Source: Diphasiastrum complanatum (Eukaryota > Streptophyta > Lycopodiopsida > Lycopodiales > Lycopodiaceae). From it: DNA of 64,000 bases. The number at the start of each line of letters is the position of its first letter. Position 1 is the first letter of the stretch. The stretch covers positions 45,800,338 through 45,864,337 of the forward strand of contig CM055093.1 of assembly GCA_029204225.1 (NCBI GenBank). The letters are read 5' to 3'. This document shows positions 10,998 to 22,552 of the stretch, piece after piece. The position numbers were made by a program, and so were the translations under genes. Under the pieces are notes generated by a model that worked only from the letters and a program-made list of their open reading frames with translations, was not told where the DNA came from and did not search any database.

Positions 10998-11010
10998 CTC
11001 TGATACCACA
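10998..11010 (-). other. Primer binding site for initiator tRNA-Met
   Basis: On minus the bases after the LTR read TG then TGGTATCAGAGC, the classic plant LTR primer site complementary to the 3' end of tRNA-Met. Confidence 0.9.
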
Positions 11011-11931
11011 TGTTGCGCCGGCGCCTCAAAGGGCGCTGGGACTTGAGCGGTTTCCCCAACACGCGCTTAAGTCTAACATTCATCCATCATGCACTTACGT
11101 AAAAGCCAACTCAGAAACGTAACAAGCTTAACCATTCAGACTTAAGAAAACTGGAATCCCAACCAACCCGAAAGCCAACTCAGAATCCGTCCCCAAAAGG
11201 TAACCAAAGGCAAAGACAAGTCACACATGAAACCCAAGGCATAGTGGTCGCCAAACTGACCAATTGGCATAGCAGCAAGCCCCATGTCGATGACAGGGAC
11301 CCTTAGGCGCCAGCGATGCAAAAAGGTTGTAGTAAGGGTCCTTCCACTTGGACCAGTCCCGGAGGCGAAACCGAAATGGTAATCATCCCCAAGGATCAAC
11401 TTTATTAGATTTGGAAGAGGTTACATTCATACATAGACTGACCGGTCTCGGGGCCACCAACACGTGCTGGGCATTGTGCCTGGCTCGTGCTGGTAGAGGG
11501 AGCTGAGCCCTGGCGACTGGATTCCTGGCGCTGGTTGAGCTGCCCAAGTTTCTGTCTGCCGAACTCCCCCCTATAGTTCTGCTGTGATTCGGCGCACCCC
11601 CTCTGGTTTGAAACATAGTGCTTTCTGGTAAAGCACGCTTTTTAGGACTTAGTTTTTATTTTGCTGATTAAGCCTAGCAAGCCTGGCAGAATCAGTCTGG
11701 CTCCCGGACATGGGTCCCTGGAGCCGTCCCGGAGGCCGAATCAACCTGCTTTCCTGACTAGGCCATGACTCGAGCTCCAGAGCTAGCTCATGACTTTGTG
11801 ACTACTTGACTGGCTCACCACAGGTCGGAGGCTCAGTCCTTGACGTTCTAACTTGCTCTGGGACCTTAGGGAGTGTCACCCCTTTGAGTCTTACAGGGCA
11901 CGCTGGGTGCACCCGAGTCAGCTTTACAACA
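11011..11931 (-). repeat. 5' LTR of the gag-only element
   Basis: 921 bp, same ends and nearly the same sequence as 6677-7597. Followed on the right by the target duplication CCAAG. Confidence 0.92.
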
Positions 11932-11936
11932 CCAAG

Positions 11937-12621
11937 GAACCCTGTAGCAACAAGAATCATTCCAAATGATGCACTATAGCCTCCAAACAAAGCAAAGAAA
12001 AAATGGTGTAAAAAGAGTCAAGGTATTTTGCTTGCAAATCTCCACACTCACTTTTGCCCTCCTCGGTTTGCTACAATCTCCTTCTATAGATCACTACCTT
12101 CACATAGAGTGCTCACACATTGTATAGGAGGTCAAATACAATGTGTGATAATCTCCCATCCTTGATCATCTATGCTAATTTTACATGCATCAACAACCCC
12201 CCCCCCCCCCCCCCCCGCTTTGTCTTCTTCTTTGCCATTAAGGCCCCTCCCACTTGCGATGTAGCCTCATCGGTCCACCGTCCACCTTTCTTATCCCCCT
12301 CATTGTCAAACTCCTAATCTGAAACTTCACTCAAAACTTAGCATATCCTATGCACATCGATCTGAAACCTCGATCCCTATTAATTTCCCCACATGTACAA
12401 ACATCAGAAAGCATGAAACATGGTGGAGCTAGCTGCCTTGTCTCCTCCCAAACCTTTGCTGAAGAGATATGATGAGGAATGCCTCTCCGTAGGCTCACTT
12501 ATCCACAATCCTCAAGCACCCCTTAACCATGACCCTTCCTAACATCGACACATGGCCAATTCCATGCACGATCGACACTTGCCACTTGGCAGTACCCTGA
12601 CACATAGGCAAGTGAGTAGGT
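11937..12621. other. Non-coding; 20-base C homopolymer
   Basis: A run of C occupies 12197-12216. No gene is visible. The frame that spans the C run is not supported by any family pattern. Confidence 0.6.
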
Positions 12622-12770
12622 TGACATGTGTCACTCATTCACTGGACCAAGTGTCCCAGTGAGCATGTGACACGTGTCATGTTTGACTGATCAACCCTGA
12701 CATGTGTCACTCATTCACTGGACCAAGTGTCCCAATGAGCGTGTGACACGTGTCATGTTGACGTGCTCCA
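12622..12770. repeat. Tandem 77-bp unit with palindromic CACGTG ends
   Basis: Two units (12622-12698 and 12699-12770) each start TGACATGTGTCAC and end near GTGACACGTGTCA, so each can fold on itself. Each contains a CACGTG (G-box type) core. Confidence 0.75.
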
Positions 12771-12834
12771 AATCAAGTACTAGAATCTCGAACTTGTCTA
12801 ACTATAGTCTAACTTGACATCTTTTCGCCTCATC

Positions 12835-15290
12835 ACAAGTTTATTGGCACTTTCTCTAATGATATATTGGTCTTTAGGAGTGACATTGTTTTTGAAACTT
12901 TGACGTAGAATGCTTTGTTTGTCAAAAGCAAGAAGAATGAGTGTTCCTTTAAGGAGATTCCGCTTTGTTTATCAAAAGCAAGACGAATGAGTGTTCCTTT
13001 AAGGAGATTTCGTTCCTAGGGTAGATGATCTCTAAGAAAAGAATTTAAATGGATCTTAGCAAGATAAAGGCAAAAATGGAATGGCCCATTCCTAAAGACA
13101 CTCATGAAGTATACTCCTTTCTAGGACTATGTTCCTATTATCACAAATTCGTATATCACTTTGCCCATATTGCATTTTCCCTAGATGATCTTACCAGAGA
13201 GTCAAGTGTCATTGGGGTATTAAAGAACGAGAAGCTTTGAATAAGCTTAAGCATGCTTTATATACAAAATCCGTCCTTATAGCCTTTCTCAGTAGAAGTG
13301 GATGATAGTCACAAATGTATTGGGGCTACTTTGCATTGAGCTAGTCAAGAGCGTCATGTTATATCCTATGTGAGTAGAAGACTCTATGGAGCTGAACTTC
13401 ATTATAACATGTATGCAAAAAAATTATTGGCCATTATTCATGCCTTAAAGTTTTGGAAGCACCATCTCCTAGAAATTAATTTTTCAATTAAAACCAATCA
13501 TCAAAGTTTACGCTATTTCTCACAATTTTAAATTAAACAAAAGCATTTGAAATGGGCCAACTTCTTGAATATTTTCCACTTCCAATAAGTCCATCAACTA
13601 GGAAAAGTTAACAAGGTAGGTGATGCCTTGTCTAGGAGGCCTAGGGTACATCATTTATAATGCTTTCTATGAGGACTTCTCCATGACTAGGGGCTTGTAT
13701 GACAATGATAAGGACTTTAAAGTCGTGATTGAACTCCTAAAAGAGGACAAGCTAGTTAAGGACTATGTTTTAAAAGAAGGATTCTTTTTTAAAGGGGAGA
13801 AACTTTGCATTCCCTTGTTAGAGTTAATGTTCACATTGTTACCCCTAATGTTGTTGTCTAGGATTAATTAGGATAATTGGGCCATGCCTGCATGCTAATT
13901 CTAGGGGCCTTTACCTATATTTAGTGAAGTCAAGTTAGAATTTAGTTAGACTCAAGTTCGAGATTCTAGTGCTTGATTTGGAGCACAAGTCTTGCTATAG
14001 ATAGGTGTTGGAAGCTTTTAACTTATATAGAGACATCAATTAGAAATTGCTTTAAGGTTGCTTTTAGATCACTATTGCTTTTGCTTTTTGGCATAGACTA
14101 TTGTCTATAACTATGTAGTGCGCCCTAGTTCATGTGCAATGGTACATAGTTGGAGTACATCTCATCATTGTTGTGTGTGTTCTCTTCCATGTATTTTGTA
14201 TGGTTACTGTCTACTAACAACAATAGGAATCTTGTCTTGGGTTACTTGTATGAGCAAGTCGGTTTTCTAAAATCCCTTTGGATTCGAAGATAAGACCTTG
14301 AAAGAGAGTAAAAAATAACCCCATGCACGCCATAGAGGGATTCCCACTACTTTGGAGGCTATGCAAAGATATTTCTTTTGGCCAACTATGAGAGAGGTTC
14401 GTAAATTTGTGAATACTTGCTCTGCATGTCAAAGAAACAAGGATGAAAAAGGGCAAAAGACTCTAGGACTACACCATCCCTCACCCATTCTAGATGCCCC
14501 TTGGGAACATATTGCCATGGACTTTGTTTCATAATTGCCTAGGACAAAAGCAAGAAATGAAATGGTTTGGCCACTCACAAATGGATGGACAAAGAAGACT
14601 ACCAACCAAACCAACTTGAGCTTCCAAGGAATTATATGGCTGACAATAAGAATCTATGGGATCATATCTTCCTACTATAGAGTTTGCTTACAACACCGCC
14701 ATAAGTGTTTCTACTAGAAAAGCTCCATTTGAGATCGTGTATGGTAAACTTTTGTCATCACCTATGCTTATGACCAAGGCAAAAGTGTTGCTTTCGATGA
14801 ATTTGTTCGTGATTATAAAGAATGTTATCTAGGGCACAACAAAAACAAAGAACACACACAAATTTGTATCGAAGAGCAATAACCTACCAAGAAAGGAACT
14901 ATTTTCTCTTGAAGTTACAAAAGCAGTGATTAAGAAAGAGAAAAGGTAAAGTGAAACTTTATCCCAAGTTGGCTATGATGTTTTATGGGTCTTCTCAAGC
15001 TAAAAGAATCATCAACAATATCACTTGCAAATTGACGCTGCCTCCCATTCGCAGAATCAATAAGACGATCCATGTGAGCTAATTGAAGAAGTATGTTGGA
15101 CCTTCGCCAACGGAAGAACCTCCTGAAATAATGGGGGAAGAAGAAATACTACAACCTAAGCACATTCTCATGAATAAGCAGAGGTTGGGTAGAAAAGCGA
15201 ACAACTTCAACTCTTTATTTATTGAAGTTCTTGCAAGAACTATCTTACAACAGAGGCAAGATAGATGAAAGAAGATTTTTTCCACGATCA
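12835..15290 (+). pseudogene. Decayed Ty3/gypsy pol (RT-RNase H-integrase)
   Basis: Pieces in family order but in shifting frames: RT palm FIGTFSNDILVF near 12840 (the catalytic DD has become ND); RT thumb MEWPIPKDTHEVYSFLGLC at 13075-13160; RNase H ISYVSRRLYGAELHYNMYAK near 13357; integrase zinc domain RYFFWPTMREVRKFV with CSACQRN at 14370-14440; core start HIAMDFVS near 14508; and a degraded C-terminal part to about 15290. A duplicated ~50-bp block lies at 12911-13010. Many stops and an inserted LTR-like piece (13849-14225) show long decay. Confidence 0.85.
13849..14225. repeat. Probable solo LTR inside gypsy pol
   Basis: It sits between RNase H and integrase pieces and interrupts the pol sequence. 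It starts TGTTGTTGTC and ends CTAACAACA, an LTR-like inverted end. Bases 13930-13988 match 12764-12822 in inverted orientation (about 88% by eye), so a second, opposite piece of the same family lies nearby. No clear target duplication was found. Confidence 0.45.
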
Positions 15291-16905
15291 TCCACATACT
15301 TTGACATCCTATCAAAAAAAATTTGTTGAGAACAACGCTATATGTGTCGAAGGGAATGTGAAAAATTAAGGCATTGCCTTATTAAATATAAGACTTTTCT
15401 TATGATTATAGACTTTTATGATTCTAAGTCACGATTGTTTGTTCCATGTATTTAAAATAGATTTGTATATTTGCTCATGCACTTAAGATATGATTTTATG
15501 ACTCTTTATGACATCAAGATTTGCTTAATAATGACCTAATAAATGATGTTTGATTACCTATGCTACTAAGAAGTTGGTGTGTGCAGGTCCTCTTTAGAGT
15601 GGTACCAAAGATCCATGCCAACAAGAACTAATCCTGATGGGATCAGTAGAAGCTAGTGTTATTCTAGCAATATGAATTTAAATTCAAGACTTGTTTATGA
15701 TTTTGCTTATGACCCAATCAATTTGGGCTGAAAGGATTTACCATTTCTGTTTGAGTGTGCACGTAAGTTCCTCACAACGAATTGGTTTTCAAAAACCCCA
15801 AGAATTGGTTATAACTTCTAAGCAACCGTACGATTTGGTTTTCAAGAACCTCGTGATTTAGTTTTGATGGAACTACAAAAATCTGGTTGCAACCACATGA
15901 ATTGGTTCAAAGACAGGGGTTGACAACGTCGATAACCTTTGCCAGATAATATCAAGACAAGGGGTTGGTAACCTCGATATCGCTTGCAAAAGAAAAGTCC
16001 TACATACTATGCAAGGAGAAGATGGCCCATAATTCAATTGCATATATCTTATCCTTATCAAAAATGACACTCATGCACATCCCATTTGACCAAGACCATT
16101 TTCTATTCATGAAAAGAGCCTCTTCACCATTGACCGGGTAGGTTGCTCTCCTTGCATGCCAAGAATAGCTTTTGAGTGATTAAAATAATCCCCTTGCCAG
16201 GAGACACTGACAAATTCAGATCCATTGCTAGATGGTATATATACTAGTGTTGCATAAGGTATACAACTTATCACTCACTACAACACTTCCAATTCAAAGA
16301 ATCATGTTACACCTAACCTCATTCATAACAATTCTTCTTCCTCTTCTATTAGAGCTTTAAAGTGGCAACTAACACATACCATATATTTGTAAAACCATAT
16401 CTGATTGCTACTATATGGCACTCTTTGTCTATATGATTAGCTTGAGATATACTTTTTGCAGTTTATGCTGAGGCTATTTGCCATTCATGGTCCCTTTGAA
16501 TAGCTTGGAGCCTCGAAGTTGGCACATCCATTTTACAATAGCTCATCCTTCGTATACCCAAACTTCTACACTTTCATGCAAGGAAAGGTATAAAGTATGC
16601 TTGCTGTGAAAAATATTATATCCAATAATACACTATGGATAGTAGATATCCTATGAGCTCCGTTATGAGAAATATTCTGGATAACAGAAGGCAATGACAA
16701 CATAACGTTAAGAATCGACAACGAGATGCATAATGAATAGAAACCAGTGAAATCTCACATATGCTTCTATTAAACTTTCTGATTCCAGTCTTTTCTCATG
16801 GTGTAACAATAATTTAGGGTTCATGAAGTTTGAAACCAGCAAACAATTTAATGCTCTCAGTCTCCAATTTGGAATCCACAACATATACAGAAGATTGTTT
16901 GTTAC
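15291..16905. other. Non-coding, within or beyond the SOUL gene
   Basis: Short repeats such as TTGGTTTTCAAGAACC/TTGGTTTTCAAAAACC (15780-15860) and GGGGTTG-CAACGTCGAT/GGGGTTGGTAACCTCGAT (15918-15980) are present. No exon continuing the SOUL protein could be found here on the minus strand. Confidence 0.5.
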
Positions 16906-19900
16906 CTTGCCAAACAGATAGGATGCAAGAGTATTGAAAGCCTGAGATGAGGCAAAAAAACCAAAAGCACTTTGTCCAGCCATTTCTGTTTCTGCCACAA
17001 GATAAGACTGTTTTCCATATTGACATAAGCAAAAGCTAAAGATGTCAAGCACTTGATCGTTCATTCTGGAAACCCTGTACTCAATGAAGTCGCTTAAGAT
17101 TGAAAATTGAAACATAAACCGATAAAATTTCTCAGAAAAACCTGAACTTTATGTTCTGCGTACAGCTTCAATTACCCTCAAAATTTAATTTAAACAAATA
17201 TGATACTAACCTCGTATTCTCGAATCTCATAAGCATCATTTTTGAGTAGAATGCGGTATGGTGTTGTCTCCAGATTAGGAACTAGTTTTTAGGGTCAAAA
17301 TCACAAACCTTAGCTGCTAGAAGTAGAGCAAAGGATATTCTGATAAACAAACAGCAATATGCAAATTATGAGAAAGAAAACTGTGAAGGGAGTGGAATAT
17401 CGCCACCCTCAACACGGGGCTGCTTCCCATTGGAACACACAAGCTGACTTCACGAAAATTTTCCTATGGGATATAGCTATTGCCAACTTTTCAAGCGCAA
17501 ATAATTTCTCATATCTATATGATATATGTGAGTCATGAGCCAGACCACGTCAACATTTTGTGGGTGAATACCTTATGCACTTTTCAAATGTTCTAGAGAT
17601 TGATGGATGTGAAACATACTTGAAGTATCATTCTATGTTCAGTAAACAACAAATTATTGATGAAGGTTCTCCTTGTTCTTCTCACGAATTCTTAGTACAT
17701 ATTCAAGCATATTTCAAATCACTTCTTCACACAGAGCACTCGATTTTTGGAACACAAAATGTCAAAGATGATGCAATCCAACAGTTCAATTTGTTAACAA
17801 GGTCTGACCAACTTTTTTCTTACCAGTCATAAGTGCTTCTTCTAAACTTCTAGGTTGGCCTTCCCGAAAGCTGAGAAAGTTTCTAGCTTCTGCAGTGAAA
17901 TCTCGTAAAACTGCAAAAGCATGGAGATGTTAAGACACATGTTCTTGGTCTAATTGCATGTTCATTCTATTACTTGTTATGTAACGCTGCAGCGAATCGT
18001 GGACAGAATCGTTAAAAAAAGAAAAAGAAAAAACCCGAATTTCGGCCTCCTCCTCGCGCACAGAACCGCGCCAGCAGTGGAGGAGGCAAATTTTTTTTCT
18101 GAGAGCTGTGGGCGTCCAATCTTCGCAAGTGAATACTTGGCAGGCATCTACTCGACCATACGGAGTTAGTGTGCACGGTGCCGGGTGGGTCTGAGCTTCG
18201 TGGAGAGCGAAACGACCAATTTTCGATATTTGGTAAGTGTAGGCTTGATTTTTTGCAATTGTTGACATTGAGCTGTAGGCAACCAAATCGAGCGTAGTTT
18301 GGCTCTAGACCACCTTTCTTCACGCCCACAGTGATTCCTACAGCATCAGTTTCAGCCGTTACGACATGCCTAGCGAGATTTGAACACCACATTCCAAATG
18401 CTTGTGTATTTTGGCCATTTTCACAGAATGGCTTGTTGGAAACCGAGTGAGGTGATGTCTGAGCCTAGAATGCATTTCCACATGCTTGCACAGACTCCTA
18501 TGACCTCCGTTCCGCCCGTCTACGTCCGTATCACAAATTTCAATTTTCATGCCCTGATTCCATACTTTTTAGGCTTTAGGTGTGGACCATCGTGCAAACA
18601 TCTGCTAGGGGCGCGGTTTAGGCCCACACTGCACTCCTTTATGCCTGCATGGACTCCGACGCTAACGTCAATCGCCTGTTATCCCTCATACAGAAATTAT
18701 TCTATCCCACGCCCTAATCTCATGTTCTTCTTTGGCACTTGATATAATGTGTGAACTGGAATCGTTCTGATGTATGCTCTGGTATTTTGAGCTCTATTTG
18801 AGCTCGGTAATGTTGTTCAATGCAATGTATTTTTTTTCTACTGAACGTTTGCCTGATTATTTGTTGTTTGCAGGTTTAGAGTCGTGTTGATACGATGCCA
18901 GTGCGGGACCGAGGCCTTTGGGCCGAGGTTGAGCTTACCGACGGGGATGTGGGCACACACCATGGCTCAGGCACCCACAGATGGAGATGCTTGCATTGCG
19001 GTGGTCACTTCACGGGATCACTCACCAGGGTTAGGGCTCACTTGCTGCAGGTCAGAGGGTCAGATGGGCGGACATTGGGCATATCTGATTGCCCCAGGAT
19101 TTCTGATGAGGATCTGCAGAGGTTATCTACCATGTACGGGACCAGTACTGCATCACAGGGTTCTAGACAGGGACAGGCAGCAGGAGCAGCTACAGGCAGG
19201 CATGCAGGAGGGCTCACAGGCAGACAGGCAGGGCCTACCATGGATATTGGGCCCAATACATCACGGGCAGGGCATGGTATAGCTGCAGGGCGTAGTACAT
19301 CATGGGTTGGGCATGGTACAGGTGCAGGGCCCAGTACATCACGGGCAGAGCATGGTACAGCTGCAGGGCCCAGTACAGCACGGGCAGAGCATGGTTCAGG
19401 TGCAGGGCCTAGTACAGCACCGTCAATTTCATCCGCAGCAGCAGCAGGACCATCAGATGAGCATGTTGGTTCAGCAGCAGCGGGTGCTTCTCGACCCTCC
19501 TCCTCGGCAGCAGATGCACCACATGCTTCGGCAGATGTTGCCATAGAGAGTGACACACCCACGGATCAGCCATCCGTTGGGCATGCTAGACCACGAGCAC
19601 CATATACACAGCAGAGAGGGGTTAGGCCCAGGCAGCAGACCCTTGATCGATGCGGCTGGCAGAGAGAGCAGCAGGCCCGTTGCACTCGACTGTGTGGCCA
19701 GTTCTTTTACGAGTGCGGCATTGCCTTTGCTGTTGCTGACACTTGGGTGTTCAGGAAGTTCTATGCACAGATGGCGGTCGTGGATGCTACATGGAGACCT
19801 CCCAGGCGAGAGGCACTACGAGGCAGGTTGCTTCGTTAGGAGGAGGAGACCATCATGCGGGAGTTGAGTTCCATTCGCTCGGCTTGGCAGCAGTAAGTAA

Positions 19901-22497
19901 ATTGTCTTTGTAATCTCTTTGCATGTGTTTAGGATTTACTGGTGCCGCAATTTTTGCATGTAGCTAATGGGTGCTTTGCGGCAAGTATGGATGCACGATA
20001 TTGAGTGATGGATGGACCGACATTCGTCGGCGATCCGTCATCAATGTCTTGGTTTCTTGCCCGCTTGGCACAGTATTCCTACGTGGCATGGATGCCACTC
20101 GAGGTGGTGACGCCATCACAGCCGATTTCATATGGGAGGTCATTAGAGATGTTATTGCTGACATCGGAGTTGAGCACGTGGTTCAGGTTGTCACTGACAA
20201 CGCCTCGCAAGCAGATGGGCGAGATTATGATGAGGGAGCACCCCAGCATTGTGTGGACCCCCTGTGCTGCACATTGCATAGACTTGCTCATCCATGACCT
20301 GTGTGCGCTTCCATGGATCAGAGAGGTATAGTTTGTTCTATTTGCTATGCTTTCTTCCTTCGATGCTACTAACCACATCTCAACTACTGTCTAAACTTTT
20401 TTACTGGGTGTTTGTGTTGCAGATCACTTCTACGGCCATGCGCCTGGTCACTTTTGTCACCAGGAAGAGGCGTGTGTTGGCCCTATTCCGCACCTTCTCC
20501 ACCCTAAACCTGAAGAAGCCCGCACCCACGCGCTTTGCGTTTTACTTCTTGGTGCTAGAGCGATTGGTGGTGGTGAAGGACGCATTGCGGCGGATGGTTT
20601 CCATCGTGGCCTTCCGGGACTTTACAGACCTCCCCCATTCGGCATTTTTCCAGTCCACTGTGTACGGCGACTAGTTCTGGAGAGCTGCTGAGGAGATTAG
20701 TGGGATCCTACTACCCATTTACAGAGTGCTGCGTCTAGTAGATCGTGAGGGGTGCACCCTCAGTCTCATTTACAAGTTCATGGAGCGCATCGGCGAGGGG
20801 ATTCTGTTGCCAGCCTTGGACGAGCACATGTATGACTCTTCAGTGTCTAGTTTGTTGTTTCTCACTCGAGTCTGATGCGTTTCTTTTATGCTATGGTTTA
20901 GCGATTGTTGTAATTTGTCTGCTACAGGAGGCGCGAGATCTCACGCATCTGGGAGGCCAGATGGGACTACTTCCACCGACCTATCCACGCCGTAGCCCAC
21001 ATGTGGCACCCCTTGTGGCGCTCTACACGAGAGAGGGACGATCCGGAGCTGCACCGGGGATGGGTGGAGTACACGGAGCGCGTATGGCCCGGACCAGGTA
21101 CGTGTGAGAAATCGTTTGGTAGCAATGTTACTGCAGTATTGTACTCATTGGTAGTGTCTGAATTCGAGGGGTCTTACATGTGCAAAGTTTTTCCTTTTGC
21201 CAACAGGTCCGATGCTGGACAACATTGCAAGCCAGCTGCTCGCATTTGAGCGCTTCCAGTTTCCTTTCGATGGAGAGCGGAGTCGGCGGAGGGAGGATCA
21301 GCTGAGGCCCGTTACATGGTGGTGCATCCACGGGCGCAACACAGGTGACCTGAGGCGATTGGCTGAGAGAGTCCTTGCATAGGACTGTTCTGCAGGAGCT
21401 TGTGAGCGGAATTGGAGCACCTGGGCCTTGTATCACACGCAGAAGAGGAACAAGTTGTCCATCGAGCAGTGTAGGCGGTTGGTGTTTGTGAACACCAATG
21501 GCCGTATGTTGAGGCGCACACGAGGAGAGGGTCAGATGCTCGAGGTGAGTCACATCATCACCCCTTTTTTCTTGATATGCTTTGATGAATTGATTTGCTT
21601 TCAAAATATGCAGTGAGTTGCACAATACCTGCCTGACAACAATGTATTGTTTTTGGTTGCAGGTGGACCCCAACACTTGCTTGGTGGATTCGATAGCTGC
21701 TTCTCCTCCGGCACCACCCACACAGGAGGAGATGGATGATGAGATCCATAGAGAGCTCTATAGACATGCACAGGCTGACGCACGGGCTTTACGACGGCAG
21801 AGGAGGACAGAGAGGCAGAGGGAGAGGGCTGAGGAGGGAGATGACGAGGCCTCGGAGGGTGCGGAGGCACAGGGGGATGACCTGGTTGACCTGCTGGTGG
21901 ACCTTGATGCAGAGACAGAGGAGGAGCCAGCCATTCCTGCACGTAGGCCTAGGAGGGGGGGGCTGAGTACTCTTTTTGTAGACAGGAGTGGAGCATCACA
22001 GGCAGCCGTCCGCCAGGCATCATCATTGTGGGTAGGGCCATCCTAGGGCGTAGGGTCACAGCCACCTGACACACAAGCATGACGGAGTAGACACAGGGCT
22101 GGGGGCAGCCAGATGGGGGCCAGAGGAGGGGAGAGAGGCAGAGGTAGAGGAAGGGAGAGGGGGGTGGTCCAGAGCCAGGGCACGCAGCAGGGATCCAGAG
22201 CACGCAGCAGAGCCAGGGCCACACCACGGCATATGGCTCCCTCCAGTTCCGATTCATCTGCGGACCCATGGGACCTGCAGTCCACAGATTCGGATGATTT
22301 ATCCTACCATGACTCTGACGAGCCTTAGTTATATAGTTTTCATTACGTTCATGGAACATCATTGTACCCCTTTTTGGTGCCATGTGGCCCGATATTATAT
22401 ATTATGATGATCCTATTCACAGCATTGTCGTGATTCAGTATTGTTCTTTGTGGTTTTAGTTCAGTAACTTCGGTTTTATGGTTTATAATTTATGGTT

Positions 22498-22552
<55 letters not shown>

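Larger units (their letters stand above)
6672..11936 (-). mobile_element. Complete gag-only LTR retrotransposon (TR-GAG-like)
   Basis: Two direct 921-bp LTRs (6677-7597 and 11011-11931) both run TGTTG...CAACA. They are flanked by a perfect 5-bp target duplication CCAAG (6672-6676 and 11932-11936). Orientation is minus: primer site at 10998-11010, gag at 10178-8499, protease remnant to 7965, polypurine tract at 7598-7608. By eye the LTRs differ at about eight positions (~0.9%), so insertion is recent relative to everything around it. RT, RNase H and integrase are absent, and there is no room for them. Known gag-only LTR elements (TR-GAG) are mobilised in trans by full-length relatives. Calling this one is inference from structure. 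Confidence 0.9.

Noticed and set aside
17281-17339. Earlier acceptor and frameshift in SOUL exon 3
   Set aside because: A first reading from an acceptor at 17340 needed a 1-base indel. Using the acceptor at 17282-17283 joins exons 2 and 3 in phase with no indel.
17560-17832. 90-residue plus frame
   Set aside because: It lies in a SOUL intron and on the opposite strand of exon 2, with no family pattern.
17930-18392. Minus frames as a possible first exon of the SOUL gene
   Set aside because: They lie inside the hAT left end. The exon at 23713-23950 gives the correct phase, a transit peptide and the conserved helix.
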